Assembly: GCA_031360915.1 (NCBI GenBank)
Contig: JANMCE010000055.1
Coordinates: forward strand, 1-23,988
Length of the DNA: 23,988 nucleotides
Source of the DNA: JANMCE01 sp031360915
GTDB taxonomy: Bacteria > Actinomycetota > Acidimicrobiia > Acidimicrobiales > Ilumatobacteraceae
Direction of reading: 5' to 3'
Made by a program: the position numbers and the translations under genes. Shown here in pieces: positions 1-7,532 of the stretch (position 1 is its first letter; every line of letters begins with the position of its first letter). The notes below the pieces were generated by a model. That model was not told where the DNA came from and searched no databases. It saw only the letters and a list, made by a program, of their open reading frames with translations.

Positions 1-820
1 GGAACACCGCCTCGGCTCCGTCGAAGATCGGAAGAATCTCGCGCCCGTCACCACGAGTACCGGGTACAACGGGCGACACCATCGACTGATGCCCGTTCGG
101 GTACAGCGTGATGACCGTGCCCTTGGTGGAAAGCACCGGCGCGACAGTGGTCGGGTGCACCGTGCGGGCGTGGTAGACCTCAAGGAACGCCTCGGCCATG
201 ATTTTCCAGTTACAGCGGACGTGGGCCGTCTTCACGTCGAGAATGCGAAACTTCGGGACGGTGAGGCACTGCAACACGTCGGGTAGCGGTGCCAACCATT
301 CGAGCAACGGTGCAGCATCTTGGTCGAAGTTCACGAAGTTCCAGCCGCCAAACGATTCGCAGCGCACCGAGGGCAGACAGCGCTCCTCCTTCAAGAGACC
401 CAGGAAGTCCCGTTCGTCGGGCACTCGTATCAACGAGCCATGCAGGTCATAGCTCCAGCCATGGAACTGGCAAACAAAGAGCCGCGTCGAACCGACGTCG
501 TCGCGCACGACCGGAGCACCCCGATGTCGGCACGCATTGAAGAATGCCCGCACCGTTCCATCATCACCCCTTGCGAGAATGATGGAGGCTCCGGCAATGT
601 TGCACAACTTGTATGAGCCCGTATCAGGCAACTCACTGTCGTGGCCGGCGTACAGCCAGGTCTTCTTCCAGAGGTGCTCGCGTTCGAGTGCGTAGAACTC
701 CGGATCCGTGTAGCGACCGAGCGGTAGGTCAGGCAGTTTCGGGAAGCCGTCGGGCGGAGCAGTGCGGGCGGCTTCATACTGCGAACGCTCTTGGAATCGA
801 GCGAGATACACGCTGTCCAC
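1..820 (-). CDS. Rieske [2Fe-2S] ring-hydroxylating oxygenase alpha subunit (3' part outside window)
   Basis: Translating the minus strand from a GTG at 820 gives 273 residues before the gene leaves the window. The Rieske cluster ligands are complete: C97-x-H99, then 17 residues, then C117-x2-H120. The start of the catalytic domain follows: N204-W-K, then E214-x-Y-H217-x4-H222-P, which supplies the two histidines of the mononuclear iron site. The family uses O2 and electrons from a separate reductase to hydroxylate or dihydroxylate aromatic or polycyclic substrates; no reductase or ferredoxin lies in this window. Start choice: an in-frame TAA lies seven codons upstream, and GGAG sits 7 nt before the GTG. 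The third iron ligand (Asp/Glu) and the C terminus lie beyond position 1. Family assignment is secure; substrate is unknown. Confidence 0.93.
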   Translation of the reverse strand, partial: MDSVYLARFQERSQYEAARTAPPDGFPKLPDLPLGRYTDPEFYALEREHLWKKTWLYAGHDSELPDTGSYKLCNIAGASIILARGDDGTVRAFFNACRHRGAPVVRDDVGSTRLFVCQFHGWSYDLHGSLIRVPDERDFLGLLKEERCLPSVRCESFGGWNFVNFDQDAAPLLEWLAPLPDVLQCLTVPKFRILDVKTAHVRCNWKIMAEAFLEVYHARTVHPTTVAPVLSTKGTVITLYPNGHQSMVSPVVPGTRGDGREILPIFDGAEAVF

Positions 821-845
821 GACGACTCTCCTTTCGACTTACTTG

Positions 846-861
846 AGACTCACTCTAGTCT
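846..861 (-). promoter_or_regulatory. Candidate -10 and small operator of the Rieske gene
   Basis: On the minus strand a TAGAGT hexamer (857-852) lies about 30 bp before the GTG start. It sits in the 6-nt spacer of an inverted repeat, AGACT-N6-AGTCT (861-846). I see no convincing -35. A protein bound here would cover the -10. The repeat arms are short, so this is a candidate only. Confidence 0.35.
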
Positions 862-909
862 TCCTCGGATCAGGTTCTGAGGTGACGGGTGAATGGTTTC
901 GATTGACCC

Positions 910-994
910 GCCCTATGGCCTTCTACTGATCGCAACGATCGGTACGGGCGGCGGGCCATCCCGACGGGTTGCTCCTGCCAGGAGCACATAGGGC
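910..994. other. Multi-stem inverted-repeat element in the 821-1073 intergenic region
   Basis: An 8-bp outer pair, GCCCTATG (910-917) with CATAGGGC (987-994), encloses three small hairpins: GATCG-CAA-CGATC (928-940), CGGG-CCAT-CCCG (952-963) and GCTCC-TGCCA-GGAGC (971-985). The last is also a 15-bp palindrome around one central base. The arrangement resembles a multi-branched RNA junction or a cluster of protein sites. It lies between divergent genes (Rieske and HNH) and matches no RNA family I recognise. No ORF in this stretch looks coding. Confidence 0.4.
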
Positions 995-1012
995 CTGCTC
1001 AGTGGTGTTTTC

Positions 1013-1067
1013 TTAACAAACAAATCCGGCCATGCGTATAGTATTCCTATGCGCTGTGGGGTACACT
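1013..1067 (+). promoter_or_regulatory. Promoter region of the HNH gene
   Basis: Two promoter readings exist. The first is TTAACA (1013-1018), an 18-bp spacer, then TATAGT (1037-1042), a good sigma-70-type match. The second is TACACT (1062-1067), which ends 6 nt before the ATG at 1074 and would give a leaderless transcript. Both argue against the upstream ATG at 1032, which would lie inside the first promoter. Confidence 0.5.
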
Positions 1068-1073
1068 TGTTCT

Positions 1074-2240
1074 ATGTCGGCGGACCGTGACACTCTCGAA
1101 CTTGAGGCGATCAGGTCGAACACGACAGGCCACGGATTGCGTAGCAACCTCGCGTTGTTCGATCGTTGTTTGGCCTCGATCGTTCGTGACCTCTCGGTGT
1201 TCGATCAGAGTGCCGAGTGGGCGATCGACGGCTACAAATCGTTGAACAGCTGGTTGTGCCACGAAACCCGCCGCTCGCAGGGTGACGCGCATCGACTGCT
1301 GCAATTGATGCGCCAACTCCGCTCGCTACCAGTGACCGAGGAAGCGTTCGCGAACGGGGTGTTGGCTGCCTCCCAGGCTCTGGCGATCGTCGCGAACGTG
1401 AACGACAAAACCATCGACCTGTTCGCCGACGCCGAGGCGCAGATGGTGCCGCTGCTGGCGGAGTGCACGGTCGATCAAACGGGCCGAGTGATGAAGGAAT
1501 GGGCCGCACGCGCTAAAGCCACCGTCGATGCTGACAACGGTAGCGACCCCGAACCCGACACCGATCACCTTCACTTCTCACCACTCATGGACGGCCGGTT
1601 CCAGCTTGATGGGCAACTCTCGGGTGACGACGCGAAAGTCGTGGAAGAAGGCCTCAACGCCTGTCTCCCTGGACTGGTAGAGGGTGAACCGGTCCTGCCC
1701 TATTCGCAGCGGCAGGCCGCTGCGTTGGTAGAGATGGCCAGGCGTGCGTTGCAGAACGTTCCCAGCCCCGCACGCCGGTCGGTCGAGATGACCGTGCTCA
1801 TCGACTGGCAAGACTATGTGAACGGTGGCGTCGCCAAATACGCGGACGGGACCATGCTTGCGCCTGATCGGGTGAAGCGGTTGTTGTGTGATGCGCGGCT
1901 GAGGTTCGTTGTTCTGGGTGAGCATGGTGAACCGCTCTGGATGTCGAGAAAGGTGCGGTCGGCCACACCAGCCCAGTGGCAGGCGCTGGTCGCACGGGAT
2001 CGGCACTGCGCATTCCCCGGGTGCACCCAAAAACCCATCCGGTGCGAAGCCCACCACATCGAAGAATACGACCGAGACCACGGCCCCACCGACATCGACA
2101 ACATGGCCCTCTTTTGCGGCCACCATCACAAAACCGTCCACAAAACAGGATGGACGGTGAAGATGGAACCCGGCCAATATCTCGCCATTGCCACCCCCGA
2201 AGGCCACGTCCTCCGCGGCCCACCCCGCACACTCCAATAA
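1074..2240 (+). CDS. DUF222 / HNH endonuclease domain protein (13E12 family)
   Basis: The protein has 388 residues. The N-terminal two thirds is the helical DUF222-type region. The C terminus carries an HNH module: two cysteines in CAFPGC, then AHHIEEYDRDHGP, then IDNMALFCGHHHKTVH. This has the paired histidines, the Asn and the final His of a zinc-containing beta-beta-alpha-metal nuclease. Proteins of this type are abundant and multicopy in Actinomycetota; most are uncharacterised, and some resemble the 13E12 repeat proteins of mycobacteria. I chose the ATG at 1074 because an in-frame ATG at 1032 falls in the promoter and a TACACT box lies 6 nt before 1074. It stands alone, divergent from the Rieske gene and ended by a strong terminator, so it probably has nothing to do with the catabolic genes. 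Confidence 0.9.
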   Translation: MSADRDTLELEAIRSNTTGHGLRSNLALFDRCLASIVRDLSVFDQSAEWAIDGYKSLNSWLCHETRRSQGDAHRLLQLMRQLRSLPVTEEAFANGVLAASQALAIVANVNDKTIDLFADAEAQMVPLLAECTVDQTGRVMKEWAARAKATVDADNGSDPEPDTDHLHFSPLMDGRFQLDGQLSGDDAKVVEEGLNACLPGLVEGEPVLPYSQRQAAALVEMARRALQNVPSPARRSVEMTVLIDWQDYVNGGVAKYADGTMLAPDRVKRLLCDARLRFVVLGEHGEPLWMSRKVRSATPAQWQALVARDRHCAFPGCTQKPIRCEAHHIEEYDRDHGPTDIDNMALFCGHHHKTVHKTGWTVKMEPGQYLAIATPEGHVLRGPPRTLQ

Positions 2241-2262
2241 CCCTGCGGAACAACCGATCGAC

Positions 2263-2290
2263 GCGAGCAGGCCCAACCGGGCCTGCTCGC
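2263..2290. terminator. Bidirectional hairpin terminator between convergent genes
   Basis: A perfect 12-bp GC-rich stem, GCGAGCAGGCCC, with loop AACC and its exact complement, lies 22 bp after the HNH stop and 18 bp after the VOC stop on the other strand. There is no U-tract on either side. Such stems are common between convergent genes in high-GC actinobacteria. Confidence 0.8.
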
Positions 2291-2308
2291 CGCGCCCACA
2301 CGCGCTCG

Positions 2309-2836
2309 CTACAGGTCACGAACGGGGTCGTCGCCTGTCCAGTCGACGGAGGCGTCCCGCACGAGGGCGTAAAAGCTCTCCAAGCGATCGGATCGTTCGT
2401 AGAGCTCCACCATGTGGCCGAGCGTGGCCACCGTGTCGATGAAGTGATAGCGGGTGTTGGTCGAGCGGGCGCTCATGGCCAGCTCGAAACCCAGCGACTC
2501 AAGGTGATCGGTTGCCGCACCAAGGTTCGTCACCACAAATGCAACGTGGTGCAGGCCGGTCTCGTTCGCGCCGTAACGCTCGCGCACGACGCTCGGACCC
2601 TTGCCGTGATCCTGGATGAGTTCGACCATGAGCGGCCCCCACTGACCGTACGCAGAGGAGTGGTCGAACACGGCAGGCGCACCCCGGTAGACGACCTCAT
2701 GCCCCTCGATGTGGCGACGGATGAAGAACGGTCCTGCACCGAAGTTGGCGGCCCAGCGAGCCGCGGCAGCATCAACATCGGGCACGCTGTAGGCGATCTG
2801 CACCGGTGATCCGAGCACCGAAAGATCGATCGTCAC
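2309..2836 (-). CDS. VOC (glyoxalase/bleomycin-resistance/dioxygenase) superfamily protein
   Basis: A 175-residue protein with the two beta-alpha-beta3 halves of the vicinal-oxygen-chelate fold. Half one starts near QIAYSVPD (13-20) and ends near MVELIQ (70-75). Half two starts near LHHVAF (95-100) and ends near MVELYE (142-147). Likely metal ligands by alignment with the fold are Q13, E72, H96 or H97, and E144, so a metal site seems kept. The pattern is closest to the Glyoxalase_4/methylmalonyl-CoA-epimerase-like group, but VOC proteins include epimerases, dioxygenases and isomerases, so the reaction cannot be named. The start is GTG at 2836 with TACGAT ending 7 nt upstream, consistent with leaderless mRNA. 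It is divergent from the SnoaL-like gene across only 32 bp, suggesting shared control. Confidence 0.85.
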   Translation of the reverse strand: MTIDLSVLGSPVQIAYSVPDVDAAAARWAANFGAGPFFIRRHIEGHEVVYRGAPAVFDHSSAYGQWGPLMVELIQDHGKGPSVVRERYGANETGLHHVAFVVTNLGAATDHLESLGFELAMSARSTNTRYHFIDTVATLGHMVELYERSDRLESFYALVRDASVDWTGDDPVRDL

Positions 2837-2868
2837 AAGCCATATCGTAGGCGTGACACACTCAATGC
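2837..2868. promoter_or_regulatory. 32-bp divergent promoter, VOC / SnoaL-like
   Basis: For the minus-strand gene, TACGAT (2849-2844) ends 7 nt before the GTG, the spacing expected when transcription starts at the start codon. For the plus-strand gene I see no equally clear -10 and no strong Shine-Dalgarno sequence. Confidence 0.45.
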
Positions 2869-3282
2869 ATGGACCAGCAGCAGATCATCGACGTAACCAT
2901 CGCGTACACCTGGGCGCTAGACACCAAGCAGCTCGATCAGCTCCGCAATGTGTTTGCTCCCGATGCCACCGCCGTGCTGCGGGGCGTAGAATGCAACGGC
3001 GTGGAGGCCATCATCGAGCGCATCGGACCAGCCATCATGCGGCTCGATGCCACCCAGCATTTCATCGGCAATCACCAAGTCGCCATAGACGGTGAGACGG
3101 CCACGTGCCGTTGCCAACTCCAGAGCCAGCATGTGAAAGCTGGCGTGGAAGGCGGCGACACGTATCTGATCGGTGGCACCTACGACGACCACCTCGTGAG
3201 AACCGCCGACGGTTGGCGGATTACCCATCGAGTCATGGCTCAGACATGGACGACCGGGAACCCGGCCGTAACCAAACGATAG
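2869..3282 (+). CDS. SnoaL-like / NTF2-fold protein (copy 1)
   Basis: A 137-residue cone-shaped alpha+beta-barrel protein of the SnoaL-like family, which includes dehydratases, isomerases, cyclases and small hydrolases. Markers are Y13-x4-D18, the VFAPDAT segment after helix 2, TQH64F, and the C-terminal GGTYDDHLVR...GWRITHR strand pair. Tyr, Asp and His at these places match the pocket residues of SnoaL-type dehydratases such as BaiE (Y30, D35, H83), so an acid-base reaction is plausible. Start ATG 2869; no strong ribosome site is visible. The gene is divergent from the VOC gene and ends 9 bp before the convergent TetR gene. Substrate unknown. Confidence 0.87.
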   Translation: MDQQQIIDVTIAYTWALDTKQLDQLRNVFAPDATAVLRGVECNGVEAIIERIGPAIMRLDATQHFIGNHQVAIDGETATCRCQLQSQHVKAGVEGGDTYLIGGTYDDHLVRTADGWRITHRVMAQTWTTGNPAVTKR

Positions 3283-3291
3283 GGTCAAACG

Positions 3292-3888
3292 CTAGGGACC
3301 GACGATGCGCTCTACCAGGTCAGCCACCACGGTTGGCAGCCCGCGCACACCGAGGCCCTTCACTGCTCGATCCCGTCCGAGCGTGGCGACGGCCGACACT
3401 TCCAACAGCGACACGAGCGCGGCTCCCATGACGCCGGCCTCAGCTCCTGAAAGGATGCCGCGACCGGCCCGAGCGGCGTCAGCGAACAGGTCGGCAAGAT
3501 CGGCACGCACCGTCTTGCGGTGCGCTTCCAGCGCCAGGTTCAGGCCGGCCGAGTTGATGAAGAATACCGACGCCGCGGTTTTCCGCTGGCGAATGTGTTC
3601 CAGCAGCATTGTCATCAGATCGGCAACGGGTAGAGCGTCGTCAAGCGCGCGGCGGGCGAGGGTCAGCAGTTCGCTGCTGAATGCCTGCGTGCCTTCGAGC
3701 AGGATCTGTTCCTTGCCAGCGAAGTGGTAGTAGACGGCGGCGGGCGTCATGTCGGCGGCATCGGCGATATCTCCGACCGTCACATCGTCGAACGACACGC
3801 GGGCGAAGAGCTTCATGGCGGACTCCACGATGTGGGTTCGTCGAGAGGGTCGATGGGCCGGACGGGTCGCCACAGTCGCCTTACTCAT
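3292..3888 (-). CDS. TetR/AcrR-family transcriptional regulator (copy A)
   Basis: A 198-residue one-domain repressor type. Residues 18-60 form the DNA-binding three-helix unit (THIVESAMKLFARVSFDDVT, then GDIADAADMTPAAVYYHF, then AGKE); the rest is a ligand-binding helical domain. I chose ATG 3888 because the 27 residues that an earlier start would add look like non-coding, cysteine-rich sequence, and family members start 10-20 residues before the first helix. It is divergent from a second TetR gene (ATG 3959) across 70 bp and shares with it the tail PAHRPSRR and the recognition segment AVYYHFAGKE. It probably controls one of the neighbouring catabolic operons or the pair itself; the ligand is unknown, though acyl-CoA or steroid-type ligands are common in such islands. 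Confidence 0.92.
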   Translation of the reverse strand: MSKATVATRPAHRPSRRTHIVESAMKLFARVSFDDVTVGDIADAADMTPAAVYYHFAGKEQILLEGTQAFSSELLTLARRALDDALPVADLMTMLLEHIRQRKTAASVFFINSAGLNLALEAHRKTVRADLADLFADAARAGRGILSGAEAGVMGAALVSLLEVSAVATLGRDRAVKGLGVRGLPTVVADLVERIVGP

Positions 3889-3958
3889 TGCCGCCACGTT
3901 GCAATCATGGGGGCACACAGTACGACACAACGAGGCGCAACCGGGCAGTATTGGGGAC
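3889..3958. promoter_or_regulatory. Divergent promoter region of the two TetR genes
   Basis: This 70-bp gap must hold both promoters. The only symmetry I see is a weak, widely spaced GTTGC (3898-3902) / GCAAC (3939-3943) pair. A GGGGA lies a few bases before the ATG at 3959 and can act as a ribosome site. No clear TetR palindrome is visible by eye. Confidence 0.3.
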
Positions 3959-4567
3959 ATGTTGCTCAAGACCCCGGCTCACCGGCCATCCCGACGAGAC
4001 GAGATTGTCGACGCTGCCATTATGGTCTTCAGTCAACGGGGCTTTGTTGATGCCTCCATAGGCGACGTGGCCGAAGCCGCCGAGGTTGCGGTCACCGCGG
4101 TGTACTACCACTTCGCCGGCAAGGAGGACCTCTATGGTGCCGCCATCTCGAAAGTGCTGTCTGCCGTGGACGACGTGGTTGCCTCGGTGCGCGCCGATGA
4201 CGCCCCCGCTGACAGCGACACCCTGCACCGGGTAATCGATGCCGTTTGGGAATGGGTCGACGAGAACCCGGGCCCGGCCACCCTGATGCACCTTCACACA
4301 CCCGCCGCAACGCGCCAGGCCGTGCAGCTGCGACGTGAGTTTGACGAACTCCATGTGCGACGAGCCTTCGCCTACGTCGATGAGGGCGGCGACCAGCCAT
4401 CGCTCCACCGACAAGCAGTGGCCACGCTTGCCATCCGCACCCTGGTTGACATGCTGATCGCCATTCACCCGATGCGAATGCCCGGCGGGCCGTTGAGCAA
4501 TTGCTCACCCGCGGCGGTACGCCAGGCCGTGCAGTCGATGGCCACCCGCCTCGTGCTGACTCTGTAG
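3959..4567 (+). CDS. TetR/AcrR-family transcriptional regulator (copy B)
   Basis: A 202-residue regulator. The helix-turn-helix unit spans about residues 12-57 (RRDEIVDAAIMVFSQRGF, GDVAEAAEVAVTAVYYHF, AGKEDLYG). The N-terminal tail PAHRPSRR and the AVYYHFAGKE segment match copy A, while the ligand-binding domains differ, so the two likely arose from a common ancestor and now sense different molecules while possibly reading similar operators. The start ATG 3959 is preceded by GGGGA; longer readings upstream run into copy A on the other strand. It ends TAG at 4565-4567, directly abutting the stop of the convergent LLM gene. Confidence 0.92.
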   Translation: MLLKTPAHRPSRRDEIVDAAIMVFSQRGFVDASIGDVAEAAEVAVTAVYYHFAGKEDLYGAAISKVLSAVDDVVASVRADDAPADSDTLHRVIDAVWEWVDENPGPATLMHLHTPAATRQAVQLRREFDELHVRRAFAYVDEGGDQPSLHRQAVATLAIRTLVDMLIAIHPMRMPGGPLSNCSPAAVRQAVQSMATRLVLTL

Positions 4568-5536
4568 CTACGTACCTGCCAGACGGGCGACCACCGGTGC
4601 CATGTCTTCGGCATTGCGTTGGGCCACGGTGATGTAGCTGACACCCGATCGTTCACGACGTTCACGCAAGGTGTCGCAGATGGTGTCGACGCTCCCGATC
4701 AGCGCATGCGCATGGGACTGAATAGCCGCGCCGTCCACGCCGAATCGTGAGCCGATCGCGTCGGCGGCTGACAGGGGGTCGTGCGTAACCGACACGAAGT
4801 ACGCCCCGATCTCTAGCTCAAGGTCATCAAAGCGATCTCCTGCGCCGTCGCGTATCCACTGAATCTTTTCCTGCGTCTTTGCGTCGGTCGCACTGGCGAC
4901 GCTGTTGGCGCCGAGCTTGCCGGCCGAGTTGTCAAAGTTGAGACTCACGATGTCGGCTAGTCGCCCAGCCAGACCTAGCACCTTCGGTGAGCCCCCACCG
5001 ATCATGATTGGCACGTGCTCCTGCACCGGCTTGGGTGTGCCCGCAAAACCGCTGGCGTGTACGTATTGGCCGTCGATGTTCAACTGCTCACCAGCCCAGT
5101 GCGCTCGCAGCAATCCGAGCGTTTCAGCCAGACGCGCGATGCGCACACCGGGGCGATCCATCGGGATCCCCAGGCCGTCGTATTCGGCCTGCACCCAACC
5201 GGCACCGATGGCCGCTTCCAGGCGACCGCCGGACAGAAAGTCAACCGTCGCCAGTTCCTTCGCGAGGACCACGGGATGGTGGTAGTCCACGCAGAACACC
5301 CTGCACCCGACCCGCAACGTGGTTGTCACCGCGGCGGCCATCATCATCGCCGAGATAGGAGCGACGTCAACGGGACGGTGCCCGCTGGAGTTCACAATCT
5401 CCCCTGGTCCGAAATGATGGTCGGTGGTGAAAAGCGTGCTGTACCCCAATGCTTCTGCCCGCCGCGCGGTGTCCGTCCATGACGCCGCCGACGCTGCCTC
5501 AAACGCCTGCAGCGCAAATCGGAACGGGTGACTCAT
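4568..5536 (-). CDS. LLM-class, probably F420-dependent, oxidoreductase
   Basis: A 322-residue TIM-barrel protein of the luciferase-like monooxygenase superfamily. Typical segments are FALQAFEA near the N terminus, LGYSTLFTTDHHF (30-42), the TTLRVGCRV strand, HPVVLAKELATVDFLSGGR (87-105) with IGAGW, and VPIMIGGGSPKVL. The family uses F420 or FMN to oxidise alcohols or reduce/hydroxylate substrates; the actinobacterial setting favours F420, which is an inference. The ATG (5536) overlaps the stop of the SnoaL-like gene as ATGA, implying translational coupling. It is the last gene of a five-gene minus-strand operon. An ATG 20 codons further upstream would overlap the previous gene and is unlikely. 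Confidence 0.9.
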   Translation of the reverse strand: MSHPFRFALQAFEAASAASWTDTARRAEALGYSTLFTTDHHFGPGEIVNSSGHRPVDVAPISAMMMAAAVTTTLRVGCRVFCVDYHHPVVLAKELATVDFLSGGRLEAAIGAGWVQAEYDGLGIPMDRPGVRIARLAETLGLLRAHWAGEQLNIDGQYVHASGFAGTPKPVQEHVPIMIGGGSPKVLGLAGRLADIVSLNFDNSAGKLGANSVASATDAKTQEKIQWIRDGAGDRFDDLELEIGAYFVSVTHDPLSAADAIGSRFGVDGAAIQSHAHALIGSVDTICDTLRERRERSGVSYITVAQRNAEDMAPVVARLAGT

Positions 5537-5952
5537 GATGCGCGCCTTCGGGTCTCTTTCCAGCCCGTCTGCTGACGGCGTTCGATGATCTTCCAACCGT
5601 CAGGTGTTCGCCGCAGCCGATCTCGGTACTCACCGACATTGGCTCGCACCTGAGCGGCATCGTCCTTCGGCACCGCGTGCGCAATGAAGTACGTAACGGT
5701 GTCCGCGATATCGCCATCGAGTTTCATGTCCACGACCGACACCATGTGCTGATGCCACGCCGTGCTCGCCGTGTGCTGTTGGAGAAACGCCGCGGCCTCG
5801 GCACCACCGTGAAACACAGGGTAACCGCCGTACTCAATGACCGCATCGTCGCTGAACAAGCTGCCGACGCCCTCAAAGTCGAACAGATCGATACAACGCG
5901 CGTAACGACACAGGGTGTCTGTGATTGCCCAGCGGTCGTCGCTCTGGCTCAT
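5533..5952 (-). CDS. SnoaL-like / NTF2-fold protein (copy 2)
   Basis: A 139-residue SnoaL-like protein. Y17-x4-D22 in the first helices, the SLFSDDAVIEYGG segment, H67-Q-H69 and the C-terminal EYRDRLRRTPDGWKIIERR strands are typical. The Tyr-Asp-His set matches copy 1 in spacing and is compatible with a dehydratase or isomerase. It is coupled by ATGA overlaps on both sides: its ATG to the stop of the upstream SDR and its stop to the ATG of the LLM gene. A small acid-base enzyme between an alcohol dehydrogenase-like SDR and a flavin/F420 oxidoreductase suggests an oxidation, dehydration or isomerisation, reduction sequence. Substrate unknown. Confidence 0.88.
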   Translation of the reverse strand: MSQSDDRWAITDTLCRYARCIDLFDFEGVGSLFSDDAVIEYGGYPVFHGGAEAAAFLQQHTASTAWHQHMVSVVDMKLDGDIADTVTYFIAHAVPKDDAAQVRANVGEYRDRLRRTPDGWKIIERRQQTGWKETRRRAS

Positions 5953-6722
5953 CGGGCGAGGTAACCCGCATCAACAGCCAACCCGTGGCCGAGAACGAAC
6001 GACGAATCGTCGGAGCACAACCACAGTGCGGCGCTGGCGATCTCTTCGGGTCTACCGAAACGGCCGATGAGACTCAAGCGATCAACCACTTCTTCTTCCC
6101 TTCGTCCACGACGCTCCATGGCGCCGCGAAGCATGGGCGTGTCGATGCTGCCGGGGCAGATCGCGTTCACGCGAATGTTGTGCTTGGCGTAGTCGATGGC
6201 AGCCGAGCGGGTGAGGCCGAGCACCGCATGTTTCGATGCCGTATAGGCGGGTTGGTTCGGCTGCGGTCGTACGGAGTTGGTGGATGCGATGTTCACGATC
6301 TTGCCGCCACCGCCGGCGAGCATGGTGATGATTTCGTGTTTCATGCTGAGGAACGTGCCGCGCACATTGATGTTCTGCATGCGGTCAAACGACGCGACGT
6401 CACACTCATGCAGCGGCACCGTTTCGTTCTCGATGGCGGCTGCGTTCACGGCGCAGTGCAGACCTCCGTACTTGGAATCGGCCACGGCAACCGCAGCCGC
6501 GAGCGACGCTTCGTCACTGATGTCGCAGTGCACGAACGTGGCGGTGCCGCCTGCGGCTGCTATCTGAGCAACGGTCTCGGCGCCACGAATGTCATCAACA
6601 TCAGTAGCGACAACGGAGGCACCGGCGGCGGCGAACGCCAGTGAGATAGCGCGGCCCATGCCGCCGCTGGCACCCGTTACAAAGGCGACCTCTCCGGTAA
6701 ACGACGGTGTATATGAGCCCAC
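5949..6722 (-). CDS. Short-chain dehydrogenase/reductase (SDR), NAD-type
   Basis: A classical SDR of 257 residues from the GTG at 6722. The cofactor loop TGASGGMG lies at 16-23. An acidic residue after the second strand (ATDVDD) favours NAD(H). The catalytic set is Ser in NIASTNS, Tyr and Lys in PAYTASK (about Y160 and K164). The usual NNAG is altered to VNAAA. The upstream SDR ends at 6724, leaving one base before this GTG; another GTG at 6743 would overlap that gene by 20 bp and is a possible alternative start. Its stop overlaps the next ATG (ATGA). It probably oxidises a secondary alcohol or reduces a ketone of the pathway. Confidence 0.9.
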   Translation of the reverse strand: MGSYTPSFTGEVAFVTGASGGMGRAISLAFAAAGASVVATDVDDIRGAETVAQIAAAGGTATFVHCDISDEASLAAAVAVADSKYGGLHCAVNAAAIENETVPLHECDVASFDRMQNINVRGTFLSMKHEIITMLAGGGGKIVNIASTNSVRPQPNQPAYTASKHAVLGLTRSAAIDYAKHNIRVNAICPGSIDTPMLRGAMERRGRREEEVVDRLSLIGRFGRPEEIASAALWLCSDDSSFVLGHGLAVDAGYLAR

Positions 6723-6723
6723 G

Positions 6724-7506
6724 TCAGTAGGGCATCGTTCCACCGTCGACGGGGAACATGCAGCCGGTCATGTTGCGAGCGGCGTCGCTGGCCAACATGA
6801 CGGCGACCGCCGCAACCTGTTCAACGGTGTTGCACTTTTTGATGGCCGACTCCTTGGTGAAAATGTCGAGCATCGCCTGATAGCTCGGCAACCCCATGGC
6901 CACCGCGGAGTCGGGTCCGGTCGTGCGCACGATGTCGGTCTCGATGAGACCGGGCAAGATTGCGTTGATGGTGATGCCGGTGGTACCGACCTCTCGCGCC
7001 GCGGCCTTTACCAGACCGTTGACGGCGTGCTTGGTAGCCGCGTACCCGGGAATGCCGGGCTTGCCCAGCTTGCCCTCCACCGATGACGTCACCAGAATGC
7101 GACCCGTGTCACGGGGCATCATGTGCTGCAGCGATTTACGCATTCCCCAGAACACATGGTTTAGGTTCCAGTCGATCTCAAGATTCCACTCTTCGTCGGT
7201 CATCATGAACACCGGAGCGGTGTTGAGCACGCCACCGCTATTGAGACACATGATGTCGAGTTGACCGAAGCGCTCAACCGTGAAATCGATCAGGCCTTCC
7301 ACCGTCGACTGTTTGGCCGCGTCACCTGCGTAGAACGCGGTGCGCTCGGGTGACCCCATTTCAGCCAGTGCTGCGTTGCCCTTGGCCTCATCACGACCGT
7401 TGATGACGACACTGGCCCCTTCGGCCAGGAACGCGTCAGCCATCGCCCGTCCAATCGACCGGGTGCCTCCAGTGATGGCGGCGACTTTTCCGTCTAGCTT
7501 GCCCAT
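6724..7506 (-). CDS. SDR with altered cofactor motifs (tandem paralogue)
   Basis: A 260-residue SDR that aligns almost without gaps to the next gene (7533-8312): same MGxLDGxVA start, VVINGRD, SSVEGKxGKPG, KHAVNGL and a C terminus ending in PY. Y155 and K159 with S141/S142 are present. The glycine loop reads TGGTRSIG (12-19), with Ser where its twin has Gly, and NNAG has become LNSG (88-91). NGRD after strand 2 suggests NADP(H). These changes may alter or weaken cofactor binding. The ATG at 7506 is preceded by GGGGAAGAG; reading further upstream enters the twin gene in another frame. Second gene of the operon, 26 bp after its twin. Confidence 0.9.
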   Translation of the reverse strand: MGKLDGKVAAITGGTRSIGRAMADAFLAEGASVVINGRDEAKGNAALAEMGSPERTAFYAGDAAKQSTVEGLIDFTVERFGQLDIMCLNSGGVLNTAPVFMMTDEEWNLEIDWNLNHVFWGMRKSLQHMMPRDTGRILVTSSVEGKLGKPGIPGYAATKHAVNGLVKAAAREVGTTGITINAILPGLIETDIVRTTGPDSAVAMGLPSYQAMLDIFTKESAIKKCNTVEQVAAVAVMLASDAARNMTGCMFPVDGGTMPY

Positions 7507-7532
7507 GACTTCTCTTCCCCTGGTCTGTTCGT

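Noticed and set aside
1074..2240. HNH gene as a homing endonuclease or part of a mobile element
   Set aside because: DUF222/HNH proteins are ordinary multicopy genes in actinobacteria; no intron, inverted terminal repeats or target duplication are visible.
1578..2276. Long minus-strand open frame opposite the HNH gene
   Set aside because: No recognisable domain; it is a GC-rich shadow of the HNH-encoding strand and ends without any start signal.
3898..3943. GTTGC/GCAAC pair as a TetR operator
   Set aside because: Arms of only 5 bp separated by 36 bp are easily chance and do not fit the usual 15-20 bp TetR palindrome.
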